Positions 34,601-43,663 are shown, numbered from the stretch's first letter. The stretch is 64,000 nt of DNA from Paenibacillus abyssi (GCF_014640295.1 NZ_BMGR01000008.1:1-64000), one strand, 5' to 3'. Made by a program: numbers and translations. The notes: a model not told the origin generated them from the sequence alone.

Positions 34601-34825
34601 TCAATAGATTCTACGTTCAGCAGTCGCTTCGAATAAGTCAGTCAGCTGGATGCCGAGTTCGGCGCATAATCGGGGGAGAAACTCGGGCTTTATCTTTCCA
34701 TTGTTATTTTCGAGGGTGCTTAAATAATTGGCAGACACGTGCAGTCGCTCTGCTAATTCCTGGAGCGTCAGACCTTTTCTAATACGGAAATACCGTAAAT
34801 TTACACCAAATGTCACTAGATTCAC
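34601..34825 (-). CDS. Small XRE-family regulator of the tns operon
   Basis: The 74-residue protein is almost only a helix-turn-helix (LRYFRIRKGLTLQELAERLH, then VSANYLSTLENNNG). It is divergent from tnsA, sharing a 115-bp region with inverted repeats, so it most likely represses or times tns transcription. Small XRE or MerR regulators at the head of tns operons are known in other Tn7-like elements. Confidence 0.85.
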   Translation of the reverse strand: MNLVTFGVNLRYFRIRKGLTLQELAERLHVSANYLSTLENNNGKIKPEFLPRLCAELGIQLTDLFEATAERRIY

Positions 34826-34880
34826 ACCTCTTTCAATTAGTGATGGATAAATGATAGCCGCCGTTCACGAAATGGGTATA

Positions 34881-34921
34881 ATTGTCAGACAATTTGACGA
34901 ATATGATGATAACACTATCAT
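34881..34921 (+). promoter_or_regulatory. tnsA promoter with inverted-repeat operators
   Basis: TTGACG (34894-34899) and TATCAT (34916-34921) are spaced by 16 bases. The palindrome ATTGTCAGACAAT (34881-34893) abuts the -35, and TATGAT...ATCATA spans the spacer and -10. Both are good candidates for binding by the divergent XRE protein. This puts the real tnsA start at the ATG 34941. Confidence 0.6.
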
Positions 34922-34940
34922 ACAATGGCAGGTGAATAAC

Positions 34941-35774
34941 ATGCGTAAAATGTCTCAGGAGAACAGAATGAAGGCAGGACGCGGCCAGGAAACGGGCAAA
35001 GATTACGTGCCATGGACCACAGTTCGAGATTTTTCTGGAAACAACTCCCAGTCAGGAAGGGTTCCTGGATGGAAGACAGGGCGTATCCATAACTTCTTGT
35101 CCCAGTTTGAACGCCACTATTTTTATATGCTCGAATGGTCCGACAACATTACAGACATCAGAGAAAAATATCCCTTGCCTATCGAGAACACCAGCGACTT
35201 GTCCCAAAGACTCGGTATTAAACACCCCGAGGATCAGAAAACAAAAGAGTTGATCGTGATGACCACTGATTTTGTGATCAATGTTAATCAAAATGGGAAT
35301 AACGAGATGGTTGCCCGAACAGTCATTCCAGCCAATCAACTCTCTTCAAAACGGAAAATCGATAAGTTTGAACTGGAACGCATGTATTGGGCTGAGCGAA
35401 ATGTAGACTGGGGAATCGTGACGGAACACGAGATTCCGAAAGAGATGGCCCAAAATATTGAATGGATTTACGCTTGTCGGGATATCGATGGCTCACCGTT
35501 TCACTCGTCACCTACGATTTTAGCGCAATTGGAGCCGACTTTGTATAGTGAAGTTACAAATTCATATGGATTCTCACTTGCCGAAGCTGCTTTAAACGTA
35601 GACAAACGGACAGGCATGGAGAACGGCGCATCACTTTGGGCGATCCAACATTTTATAGCAACAAAACAGTGGATTGTGGACATGACCAAGCGAATCCATC
35701 CGTCAAAACCGCTCTTTGTGGAACGAGCAGCTCAAAACGGAATCCAACATCATAAGGAGAATGTCGTGTCATGA
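34941..35774 (+). CDS. tnsA: TnsA-like transposase endonuclease subunit
   Basis: TnsA cuts the 5' ends of Tn7 elements and pairs with TnsB for cut-and-paste movement. The 277-residue protein shows the family pattern SQFERHYFYMLEWSDNITDI, DFVI and the C-terminal ERMYWAERNVDWGIVTE. By spacing against Tn7 TnsA (E63, D114, Q130, K132) the catalytic residues should be Glu57, Asp110, and positions 127 and 129, but the last motif reads T-V-I instead of Q/E-x-K. The nuclease may thus be impaired. The start is the ATG at 34941 after AGGTG; ATGA overlaps tnsB. Confidence 0.88.
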   Translation: MRKMSQENRMKAGRGQETGKDYVPWTTVRDFSGNNSQSGRVPGWKTGRIHNFLSQFERHYFYMLEWSDNITDIREKYPLPIENTSDLSQRLGIKHPEDQKTKELIVMTTDFVINVNQNGNNEMVARTVIPANQLSSKRKIDKFELERMYWAERNVDWGIVTEHEIPKEMAQNIEWIYACRDIDGSPFHSSPTILAQLEPTLYSEVTNSYGFSLAEAALNVDKRTGMENGASLWAIQHFIATKQWIVDMTKRIHPSKPLFVERAAQNGIQHHKENVVS

Positions 35775-37960
35775 TTGCGGCGGGCAATCTGATTGAGTGG
35801 ATCGAGACGGATTACATGGAACGGGTGTTATGGGTCGATTCCCACTATAAAGAATGCTATGTGATACGGCTGAATCCACTAGGAGAAGAGCAGGTTTACT
35901 TTCCTGTGCTGCGTCAAGTGAAGGCGCTCACGTCGGCGCTCGAAGAAGGACAGGCGATCGTGCGGCCAGTTGACCCATATATGAATTTTCCTGTTCCGTC
36001 GCCCGATAATACCCAAGCTTACGAGGATCGTGATAAAGCCTGGGAATTGATTAAGGATTTGGTAAAAGATGTGCCCGATATCTATGATAAAACGCTTCGA
36101 TGGGCCGCGTTACAGGATCGAATGGATGAAAGTGGTGCCACAGCGAAAACGTACTACAAGTATCTTCGCAGATACTGGGCAGGGGGCATGACTGAAGCGG
36201 CGTTATTTCACGCACATGACAGAAAGGGTGGAAAAGGAAAAAAGAAAAGTGCCGACGGATCAAAACGCGGGCGGCCCTCCAGAGTGTCCAAGACGCTTGG
36301 CATTATGACGGGCGTGAATATCACAGAGGAAATAGAAGCGATTTTTTCGCTCGCAATAAAGGTTTTCTATAACCCGAGAAAGCCCAAGTCGCTGCCCAAA
36401 GCTTACAAAGACATGATCGATGAATGGTTTAGCATCGGCGATATAACGGACAGAGATGGCAATAAAATCCCATTGCTCCCGTCTGAAGAAGAACTGCCGA
36501 CTTTCGCTTCGTTTAAAAGTTGGTATTACAGAAGCTATAACACACGTGAGAGGTTAATTGCCAAAGAAGGCAAGCGAGCCTTCAACTTGAAGCATCGACC
36601 ATTGTTAAGCAGCACAAAGGACATGCACTTTGGTCCAGGAGCTATTTACCAAGTTGATGCGACCATTGCGGATATATACTTGGTTTCCCGCTTTGACCGC
36701 ACACGTCTAATAGGCCGACCTGTAATTTATGTTATCGTTGATGGCTTCAGCAGATTAATTCCTGGGTTTTATGTCGGACTGGAGGGACCAAGTTGGACGG
36801 GTGCTCGAATGGCGCTTGCAAACGCTTTTGAAGATAAGGTGGAGTTTTGTGCGCGGTACGGAATCACAATCACTAAAGATCAGTGGCCCTGCCAGCATGT
36901 GCCAAAGGCGATTCTCGCGGACAATGGCGAACTGAAAAGCAAAGCTTCCGATAATGTGGTAAGCGGGCTAGGCATTACACTTCTGAATGCGGCACCTTTC
37001 CGCGCGGACTGGAAAGGCATTGTAGAGCAAACGTTTAACCTGCTGAATGTAAACGCCATTAAATGGGCGCCTGGGGCGGTACACAAGCGTGAGCGTGAGC
37101 GCGGAGAGAAAGATCACCGCTTGGACGGCAAACTTACGCTGGAGGAGTTTACAGCGTATATGATCCAAACTGTACTGGAGCATAACCAAGAGAAGTATAT
37201 GGATTACTACGGCTTGGACTCAGATATGGTTGCCCAGCACGTCAGCCCTTACCCGCTTGACCTGTGGAACTGGGGCATTCAAAACCGCGGCGGCATCCTT
37301 CGAGCGTTTCCTCCTGATTATATTCGGTATCATCTGATGCCAAAAGAAGAAGCGACCGTAACCCGCGAGGGCATCAGGTTTGAGGGCATGTTTTATTCCT
37401 GCGATACGGCGATGAGGGAAGCTTGGTTTGAACAGGCGGCGTCAACTGGCGTTTGGAAAGTGCCGATTTCGTATGATTTTCGCAGCACGAATGCGATTTA
37501 TCTGCCCGCTGAAAACGGACAAGGTTTTGAACGCTGCGAATTGACGCCGAAATCAGAAGAGCTTTACAAGAACAAAACCATAGAAGAAGCAACGGATTAT
37601 AACGAAATTGCAAAGCTAAACCGCGATTTAGCAGGCCCGAGGAAAATGCAGTCGCAGACCGAATACAACGCGAAGCGACAAGCGATAATCGAAAAGGCAA
37701 CGAAACGGACAGACGAAGAGCTGAAACAGTCCGATAAAAGTAACAACGAGAGAACCAAAGAGATCCGAAACAATCGGCGAGAGGAAAAAGAGCTTAACCG
37801 CCTTGCCGAGAGACACGACATCGGCAAAAAACCGCCGCTGGAAAACCCAGCCAGGGTGATCGAGATGCCGCGTAAAGAGGACGGGCCGAGCAGCGAACTC
37901 CGTCCGAAGACAACGAAGCGAGATTCATTCCTGGATATATTGGATGAGGAGGAGCATTGA
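35771..37960 (+). CDS. tnsB: TnsB-like DDE transposase
   Basis: TnsB binds the repeated 20-bp sites at the ends and joins 3' ends to target DNA. The 729-residue protein has N-terminal winged helices and an rve catalytic core with IYQVDATIADIYL (Asp about 294), AILADNGELKSK (Asp about 383) and DWKGIVEQTFNLLN (Glu about 418). A C-terminal beta-barrel and a charged tail ending LDILDEEEH follow; the tail is where Tn7-type TnsB contacts TnsC. It overlaps tnsA (ATGA) and tnsC (TGATG), so the proteins are translationally coupled. Confidence 0.96.
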   Translation: MIAAGNLIEWIETDYMERVLWVDSHYKECYVIRLNPLGEEQVYFPVLRQVKALTSALEEGQAIVRPVDPYMNFPVPSPDNTQAYEDRDKAWELIKDLVKDVPDIYDKTLRWAALQDRMDESGATAKTYYKYLRRYWAGGMTEAALFHAHDRKGGKGKKKSADGSKRGRPSRVSKTLGIMTGVNITEEIEAIFSLAIKVFYNPRKPKSLPKAYKDMIDEWFSIGDITDRDGNKIPLLPSEEELPTFASFKSWYYRSYNTRERLIAKEGKRAFNLKHRPLLSSTKDMHFGPGAIYQVDATIADIYLVSRFDRTRLIGRPVIYVIVDGFSRLIPGFYVGLEGPSWTGARMALANAFEDKVEFCARYGITITKDQWPCQHVPKAILADNGELKSKASDNVVSGLGITLLNAAPFRADWKGIVEQTFNLLNVNAIKWAPGAVHKRERERGEKDHRLDGKLTLEEFTAYMIQTVLEHNQEKYMDYYGLDSDMVAQHVSPYPLDLWNWGIQNRGGILRAFPPDYIRYHLMPKEEATVTREGIRFEGMFYSCDTAMREAWFEQAASTGVWKVPISYDFRSTNAIYLPAENGQGFERCELTPKSEELYKNKTIEEATDYNEIAKLNRDLAGPRKMQSQTEYNAKRQAIIEKATKRTDEELKQSDKSNNERTKEIRNNRREEKELNRLAERHDIGKKPPLENPARVIEMPRKEDGPSSELRPKTTKRDSFLDILDEEEH

Positions 37961-39690
37961 TGACTGACATCCAAAAGCAAATCTTAGCCAATGGAACGCA
38001 TGCGTTTATCGGCAACAAAGTAACTGCGAGATATAATGAGCAGCAAGATCCCATGTGCCAGCATAACGTTTACCTCGCGGCTCTTCCTCCAATCCTAAGC
38101 CCCAAAGAGGCGGTGTTCCAGCTTCGGTTAGAACCCGCATATTTGGAGTCGGAGCGCGAGCTTCCACCCGAGTATCGCCAGCATGCTGTTCAGCGGCTTT
38201 CAAATTTCATTCAGCCCACTCCCAATCAGTTGGATCTTCATCAAAGGATATCCAGAGTGATACGCGGCGGTTATGTCACACGGAACCCGCTTTCCCCAGA
38301 ATGGGTGAAGCAGCTGCGGTCATCTTTCCCGAATCTTGATTGGGACGGAGAAGATGAGTACAAAAAACCAGTGATTTCCCCATCTGCCACAGGTTTTACC
38401 ATTATCGGCACCAGCGGGGTCGGAAAAACCAAAGCGGTGGAGCGGGTGCTTGCGTATTACCCGCAACTGATAATGCACTATGAATACAACGGACACGTGT
38501 TTGAGCGGTCTCAACTTGTCTGGCTGAAACTGGAGTGCCCGTATAACGGCTCCATTAAAGCGCTGGTCTTAAACTTCTTTCAATCCGTTGATCAGATTAT
38601 GGGAACGGAGTATTATCGAAAGTTTCACAAAAGCCGCCGCACGGCGGAGGAGCTGATACCTGAAATGTCGCGCATTGCCTCATCACTCGGGCTTGGGGTT
38701 CTAGTCATTGACGAAATTCAGAGGCTGAGTATGGCAGCAAGTGGCGGTGCCAAGCAAATGCTCAATTTCTTTGTAAAGCTGAACAACGAGATCGGCGTTC
38801 CTGTGATTTTGATCGGCACCCATAGTGCGCAGCGGATCTTGACCCAAGAATTTGCCCAGGTAAGACGGGGGCTGTCACAAGGCGATATGGTTTGGACGAA
38901 CTTGAACCAGGAAGACCGCGAGTGGCAGCAGTTCGTCAAAAAGTTGTGGAAGTATCAGTTCACAAGTGAATACACGCCGCTCGATGAGGCCCTGAGTGAC
39001 ATGCTATACGATCAGACGCAGGGCATTGTTGATTTAGCGGTTAAGCTATTCATGCTCACGCAGTGGTCGGTCATTGGGATTCCTGGTGTTCAGGAGAAAA
39101 TCACACCTGCTCTTATACGTGAGACGGCTAAAACCCACATGAAAACCGCGCAGCCAATTCTGGATGCGCTTCGAAACGGCGATGAAAACAAACTGCTCAA
39201 ATACGGGGATGTCATTCCCGTAAGCAATGAAGTTCTGGAAAAGTTTTCCCAAAGTCAAAGGAGCAAGGTTACAGTTACGGGCCGCCTCAACACGCTTGCC
39301 ATGCAGCAAAAGATGGAGAGCGCGGATACGGTTGGCGAGGCCGATGAGGAAATGCTGATCATTCAGGTGGCGATGAATCTGGTCAATGCAGGCGTGGACC
39401 AGGAGATCGCCAAAGACTGCGCCCGCGGGGCGCTTCTGATGAACGGCGGAAGCACGGACATTAAAGTGGCCATGTGGGACGCTTTTGAACTGGCGAAAAA
39501 GGCAAAAGAAGAAGCGAGTAATCGAAAGCAAAACCGAAAAACACCAGCACGCGTGAAAAAGAACGTTCCATACACCGAGCAGGATTTGCGCGGGATTACG
39601 GCGCGCGGGCTTGAACAGCGTGTGGCGCCGTATGAGGCCCTGAAGGAAGCGGGGTATATCCGCGAGTCAACGGAATTCCATGCCGTTTAG
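37960..39690 (+). CDS. tnsC: TnsC-like AAA+ transposition regulator
   Basis: TnsC links the target-site protein to the transposase and mediates target immunity. The 576-residue protein has Walker A GTSGVGKTKA (about residue 150), Walker B VLVIDEIQRL (about 250), sensor 1 VPVILIGTHSA, and a long C-terminal extension of about 200 residues that could bind TnsA/TnsB. I chose the ATG at 37960, six bases after GGAGGAG; a TTG three bases earlier is also possible. Confidence 0.95.
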   Translation: MTDIQKQILANGTHAFIGNKVTARYNEQQDPMCQHNVYLAALPPILSPKEAVFQLRLEPAYLESERELPPEYRQHAVQRLSNFIQPTPNQLDLHQRISRVIRGGYVTRNPLSPEWVKQLRSSFPNLDWDGEDEYKKPVISPSATGFTIIGTSGVGKTKAVERVLAYYPQLIMHYEYNGHVFERSQLVWLKLECPYNGSIKALVLNFFQSVDQIMGTEYYRKFHKSRRTAEELIPEMSRIASSLGLGVLVIDEIQRLSMAASGGAKQMLNFFVKLNNEIGVPVILIGTHSAQRILTQEFAQVRRGLSQGDMVWTNLNQEDREWQQFVKKLWKYQFTSEYTPLDEALSDMLYDQTQGIVDLAVKLFMLTQWSVIGIPGVQEKITPALIRETAKTHMKTAQPILDALRNGDENKLLKYGDVIPVSNEVLEKFSQSQRSKVTVTGRLNTLAMQQKMESADTVGEADEEMLIIQVAMNLVNAGVDQEIAKDCARGALLMNGGSTDIKVAMWDAFELAKKAKEEASNRKQNRKTPARVKKNVPYTEQDLRGITARGLEQRVAPYEALKEAGYIRESTEFHAV

Positions 39691-39702
39691 GGAGGTGCTT
39701 TC

Positions 39703-41559
39703 ATGATCTATGACTTTAATCCGCATCAAGATGAATTGATGTACAGTGTGCTTGCGCGTTTCCACATCACAAGCCGAAATGTGGTCATCGGCAGCAAGGA
39801 AACCGTATATGACGCTTTTTCAAGCAGGTCAGCTTCGGCGGTGGTCGATCTGCCTTCCAGACTTGACATGCTGCATCTCAATTTGCAACCAGGGACTCGG
39901 TTTACGCCAGAGCGCATGATTCGGGATTTAACGCTTTTTCCGTTTTACGCGCCGTTTCTTTCGCTTGACCGTGTCCAAAAAGCGGTTGAAAAAATGAAGT
40001 CAGACGGGGAGGTGCACACAACCGTTGGCGTGATGGCTAGCGCGATCCCTGTGCTTACGCATATGCGGTATTGCCATCAATGCGTGGCCGAAGACACCGA
40101 AAGGTACGGGGAGGCGTATTGGCATCGAAGCCACCAGGTACAAGGCATAAACGTGTGCCATAAGCATAAGACGCGTCTTATCGAAAGCGCGCTTCAGATT
40201 TCGCAAAAGCAAAACAAACATGAGTTTGTGGATATTTCGGTTGCAGTTGGCAGTACGGAAGCGGGCGGAGAGCATAAGCCGTCGGATCATGAAATTTACC
40301 TGGCGGAGGCGGCGGCTTGGGTGCTTGAAAATGAAGTGCCGATTCTTGGCCAAGAGAAAATTCGGCAGAAGTATCTTGCCCGCTTGCAGCTAGAAGGCTA
40401 CGCAAACTTTAAGGGGCAGGTTGATAATGAAAAATTTATTAGGGGGTTCGTCGGTTTTTACGGCCGAGAGTTTCTGGAATCCCTGCACTGCGGCGTTGAT
40501 TACGCAGAGCAAGGAAACTGGTTGCTCAAACTCGTGCGGAAACCAAGAGCCGCCGCACATCCGATTCGCCACCTTTTGCTCATGCGGTTTCTAGGCTTTG
40601 AACCCGAGACCTTTTTTGCGGCGGAAACGACCTTTCGTCCTTTCGGCGAAGGCCCGTGGCCATGCCTGAACAAGGCGGCAGTCCACGAAGGGCAAACCGT
40701 CATCGAGAAAATTAAGGTGACGAGAGACTATAAAACAGGGCTTCCTGTGGGGACATTTGCCTGCGCCTGCGGATTTGTGTACGCCCGCCGCGGACCAGAC
40801 CGCACAGCGGAAGACAAATACCGTATCGGACGGATTAAGGTGTACGGAGAGACTTGGGAATCGCGTCTAAAAGAACTGGCATTAGAGGGAAGAACCGTAG
40901 CGAGTATTGCATCCATTCTTGATTGTAATGTTTGCACCGTTATGAATTACAAGAAGAGACTTCTTGGAGAAGTGGAAACCGAGGCGGATGTGATATCTGA
41001 GAGCAATCCCGATAAGGATGATACAATTATCAGGAGAGACAGCTGGCTTGCTTTGCAGTTAAAGTATCCCGAAGCTACGCGTAAAATGCTACGTAAGATG
41101 GCTCCCGCGGATTTCACTTGGCTGTACCGACACGATAAAGAATGGCTGTATCAACACTCGCCGAAGAAAACTCCGCCACAGAAATATTCTGATACGCGGG
41201 TGGATTGGCAAGCAAGAGACCAAGAGATGCTCAGCGCGGCCGCTCAGGTGGTAGAGGATGAGCTTAGCGGCGAGAAAAAGCCCGAACGCATAACCGTCAG
41301 CATGGTCGGCAAACGGATCGGCCGCCTAGCTATATTGCATCGGCATGCGGATAAAGTGCCTTTAACGATAAGGTATCTCAGCGAAGTCACCGAGACAATC
41401 GAGGATTTTCAAATCCGTAGAGTCAGGTTTGTGGCCGCGCAGCTTCGCGCGGACAGCGAGTTGCTGATGGAGTGGAAGATCGTCCGAAAAGCTGGGCTAC
41501 GGCCAGGTTTTTCGGAGGCGGTGCATGAGCAGATTTTGTGGGAGTGCAAGATGCTTTAA
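39703..41559 (+). CDS. tnsD: TnsD/TniQ-family target-site selector
   Basis: TnsD binds the 3' end of glmS and directs insertion downstream, which matches the actual site of this element. The 618-residue protein has an N-terminal TniQ domain with the zinc pattern RYCHQC...WHRSHQV...CHKH (about residues 122-150), a second CACGFVYAR segment (near residue 350) and several helix-turn-helix-like repeats toward the C-terminus (LALEGRTVASIASILDCN; ERITVSMVGKRIG), as expected for long TnsD proteins. It follows tnsC by 12 bases and ends the operon at a terminator. Confidence 0.93.
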   Translation: MIYDFNPHQDELMYSVLARFHITSRNVVIGSKETVYDAFSSRSASAVVDLPSRLDMLHLNLQPGTRFTPERMIRDLTLFPFYAPFLSLDRVQKAVEKMKSDGEVHTTVGVMASAIPVLTHMRYCHQCVAEDTERYGEAYWHRSHQVQGINVCHKHKTRLIESALQISQKQNKHEFVDISVAVGSTEAGGEHKPSDHEIYLAEAAAWVLENEVPILGQEKIRQKYLARLQLEGYANFKGQVDNEKFIRGFVGFYGREFLESLHCGVDYAEQGNWLLKLVRKPRAAAHPIRHLLLMRFLGFEPETFFAAETTFRPFGEGPWPCLNKAAVHEGQTVIEKIKVTRDYKTGLPVGTFACACGFVYARRGPDRTAEDKYRIGRIKVYGETWESRLKELALEGRTVASIASILDCNVCTVMNYKKRLLGEVETEADVISESNPDKDDTIIRRDSWLALQLKYPEATRKMLRKMAPADFTWLYRHDKEWLYQHSPKKTPPQKYSDTRVDWQARDQEMLSAAAQVVEDELSGEKKPERITVSMVGKRIGRLAILHRHADKVPLTIRYLSEVTETIEDFQIRRVRFVAAQLRADSELLMEWKIVRKAGLRPGFSEAVHEQILWECKML

Positions 41560-41562
41560 CTG

Positions 41563-41597
41563 AAACAAGCCTATCTCTGCGGATAGGCTTGTTTCAT
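41563..41597 (+). terminator. Terminator of the tnsABCD operon
   Basis: GAAACAAGCCTATC pairs with GATAGGCTTGTTTC across TCTGCG; the TTGTTTC half provides the T-rich end. It starts three bases after the tnsD stop. Confidence 0.8.
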
Positions 41598-42106
41598 GTA
41601 TTAGGTAGCTTGTTCGGAAGTTAACTTGTCCTTCGATTATCAACCTAAAATCTTTACGACCTCGTGCATTTTGCATAACTTTTTATGCAAATAATTTAGC
41701 AGAAGCCGTTGTTTCTGCAAGGGCAAAAAAGGGACGGCGGAGATTTTGTGGGGTGCTTGACGCCTTATTGAAATGAATATGTTTCGGAGGATTATGTAAA
41801 AGCGATTTCGAATATTGGCTCCATGCCAAAATACAGGCAAAATATTCGGATAATAGGGTAAATTGGAAGAACGGAATAAGCAATTCCTCACCGTTGCAAA
41901 CACAGCAGTGAAACAGAAATTTTAAATAGTTGACAGTCAACATGATTGAAAACAAATTGGTGTCTAAACATACTGAATACGCACCCAGAAAAAGTTCCGC
42001 AAACCATGTCGTTAAGTCCGCCGTCGAATTAATTCACAATGCCCTTATCAATAAATTTAATCAAAGAACAAGCATCGGAAGTGATGCTTGTTCTTTGGTT
42101 TGCTGT
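41598..42106. other. Stretch without a confident gene
   Basis: One plus-strand frame near 41780-41910 (SDFEYWLHAKIQAKYSDNRV) and another from the ATG at 41942 have protein-like composition but no start signals or family; they may be remnants. AAGAACAAGCATC/GATGCTTGTTCTT (42064-42098) is a strong hairpin that can end transcripts from both sides, including the minus-strand gene at 42107. Confidence 0.45.
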
Positions 42107-42667
42107 TTATTTATCTGTTTTTGCTGCTTCTTCATAACGGTTCAGTTCCTTTTTCCAGAAGGAAGCCTCATGCATATGCTTTTTAAATTTGTTTAAGTAC
42201 ACACTCAAGAAAAAGAAATGAACCAGAAAAATTAGCAAATTAATTATGCTAAGCGTGGTTAATCCCAAAGGAATCTTATTCTGAAAATATAAACTAGTTA
42301 GAAATATGATTATCGATAGTGGAGCGAGGTATTTAAGTAAGTCATAATTGGATTGAGCCTCTTCCGATATCCGTTCATGATCTTCTATGCGCGACTTATA
42401 ACCGACTTTAGGAGAGGTCATTGACTTTATTTCTTCTAATTGAATTAAGATGCTAGTGACATTTTTAATCCTTCTAACCTTTATAAAAATATAAATTATA
42501 GACACAATAAAGCTGATTACCAAACAATACCAGTGTTGCTTATGGAAAAGCAATAATATGATATTAAATAACAAAAAGCCAAACAAAGACAATAAGAGTA
42601 TTCGGCGAATATCTTTCGTTTGAAATTCTTTGTAATGTTGAATGTTAGTTTCGTGGGGCTTTGACAA
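42107..42667 (-). CDS. Hypothetical membrane protein
   Basis: This 186-residue protein has four membrane segments in two pairs (ILLLSLFGFLLFNIILLLF, YCLVISFIVSIIYIFI, YLAPLSIIIFLTSLYF, LSIINLLIFLVHFFF) separated by a charged cytoplasmic loop. It lies between the tns operon and the distal end. No family is recognised; it is AT-rich compared with tns. Confidence 0.65.
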   Translation of the reverse strand: MSKPHETNIQHYKEFQTKDIRRILLLSLFGFLLFNIILLLFHKQHWYCLVISFIVSIIYIFIKVRRIKNVTSILIQLEEIKSMTSPKVGYKSRIEDHERISEEAQSNYDLLKYLAPLSIIIFLTSLYFQNKIPLGLTTLSIINLLIFLVHFFFLSVYLNKFKKHMHEASFWKKELNRYEEAAKTDK

Positions 42668-42742
42668 AATCCTCTTTCCTCTCTAGTGGACTACTATTTA
42701 AGATAGCATGTATGTAATTTTCTGTATAGAGTAGTTATCATA

Positions 42743-42985
42743 TTATCTCCCCTCCTGTGGGCGAACAATACAGCTGGCCTTATTAACCCTGATTATCTTT
42801 GTGCCGTCTAATAGCACTTTAAAATAACATCGTTCAGTTTTTATGTCGATCGCATTAAAGGTTCGGCCGACCACTTTGTATTCTGTAAACATATTATCCA
42901 AGGAATCTTTTATCATAAAATACTGCACAATGAAAAAAGCATAAAAACACATCACTATACAGTAGATAATTATTAAAATTCGCAT
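42743..42985 (-). CDS. Hypothetical small membrane protein
   Basis: This 80-residue protein has one N-terminal membrane helix (ILIIIYCIVMCFYAFFIVQY) and a short beta-rich domain with two cysteines. It is encoded 75 bases upstream of the previous membrane protein on the same strand. Confidence 0.5.
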   Translation of the reverse strand: MRILIIIYCIVMCFYAFFIVQYFMIKDSLDNMFTEYKVVGRTFNAIDIKTERCYFKVLLDGTKIIRVNKASCIVRPQEGR

Positions 42986-43284
42986 ATTACCACCTACCTT
43001 ATCGAGTGCTTTCTACACCATTTCCTAAACTCCTCTTGTATGCGGACCGAAGGAGAATTCCTGATTATTAGAAATTGGTCCGCGAGAAGAGGCGTTCCGT
43101 CCTGACGCGGAACTGGAACAGAAAACGAGTAAGTCGCTAGAGTAAATGTGTCGAGTGGTGAAGCGGTACTTCACTTCATCAATTAGACGGCGGGGATACC
43201 CGTTGAATTCAATCATTAGTCGTAAATGTGAATATACTTGGAGATTCACCTGCGGCTTTTATTTAGCTCTTGGAAAATGGACTA

Positions 43285-43509
43285 CCTGCGTCTATTATTT
43301 AACGATTTTTGAACAGCCGTCGAATAATTGCATGAACTTGGTGTATTCGTGGCGTTTGCCATAGAGATCAACGAATCTTACTTCCCATTATTATTTAACG
43401 CTCGTCCAAAAAGGTACTTCCCACTATTATTTAACGTTTTTGAAATGCCTGCTCTAATAATCGTTGATATTACTGAAGATTCACTTTCCACTATTTTTTA
43501 ACGCGAACA
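43285..43509. repeat. Distal (L-like) transposon end with four spaced TnsB-type sites
   Basis: The inverse of the proximal 20-mer occurs at 43285-43304 (partial, core CTATTATTTAACG), 43381-43400 (CTTCCCATTATTATTTAACG), 43417-43436 and 43484-43503, and the end closes with GCGAACA. Between 42986 and 43284 no gene is supported. Confidence 0.9.
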
Positions 43510-43514
43510 TCATC
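43510..43514. repeat. Target-site duplication TCATC (distal side of element A)
   Basis: This is identical to 18480-18484. It is followed directly by TGT of a second Tn7-like end at 43515, so it serves as the junction between two elements. Confidence 0.9.
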
Positions 43515-43600
43515 TGTCAGCTGATAAAAAAGTCGTGAACCAGTAAAAGATGTTGTGAACCAGTAAAAGATGTTGTGAACTAGTAAAAGATGTCGTGAAC
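43515..43600. repeat. Proximal end of element B: 20-bp tandem repeats
   Basis: After TGTCAGCTGATAAAAAA come 20-mers at 43532, 43552 and 43572 and a partial one at 43592, with consensus GTTGTGAACCAGTAAAAGAT. Period and position match the proximal end of element A, but the sequence differs, implying another TnsB specificity. Confidence 0.8.
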
Positions 43601-43628
43601 CGATATGCAAGATGATTAATCATCTAGA

Positions 43629-43663
43629 AGGGAGCCCGGGGGAATGATTTGGGCTCCCTTTTA
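43629..43663 (+). terminator. Intrinsic terminator just inside element B
   Basis: GGGAGCCC pairs with GGGCTCCC and is followed by TTTTAAT. It lies about 115 bases inside the proximal end, the same place as in element A. Confidence 0.85.

Larger units (their letters stand above)
18485..43509. mobile_element. Complete Tn7-like transposon (element A) in attTn7
   Basis: The element is 25,025 bp. It starts TGTAATCGTTAAATAATAGT and ends, read from the other strand, TGTTCGCGTTAAAAAATAGT. It is flanked by TCATC on both sides and carries tnsA, tnsB, tnsC and tnsD plus about 16 kb of cargo. The glmS-proximal end has four contiguous 20-bp sites, like Tn7-R; the distal end has four spaced sites, like Tn7-L. 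The tns genes are transcribed away from glmS as in Tn7, but the cargo lies between the proximal end and tnsA instead of beyond the tns genes. No tnsE, Cas gene or CRISPR was found, so targeting is presumably only TnsD/glmS. Confidence 0.95.

Noticed and set aside
43025-43249. 74-residue open frame on the minus strand and an overlapping plus-strand frame
   Set aside because: No ribosome binding site or protein-like pattern; the region adjoins the distal transposon end and is stop-rich in the other frames.
18485-43509. CRISPR-associated transposon (CAST)
   Set aside because: TnsABC plus TniQ could fit, but there is no Cascade or Cas12k gene, no array, and insertion is at the canonical glmS site.
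43532-43600. Short tandem repeats that could be taken for a CRISPR array
   Set aside because: The 20-bp units are head to tail without spacers and lie at a transposon end; no Cas gene is present anywhere.
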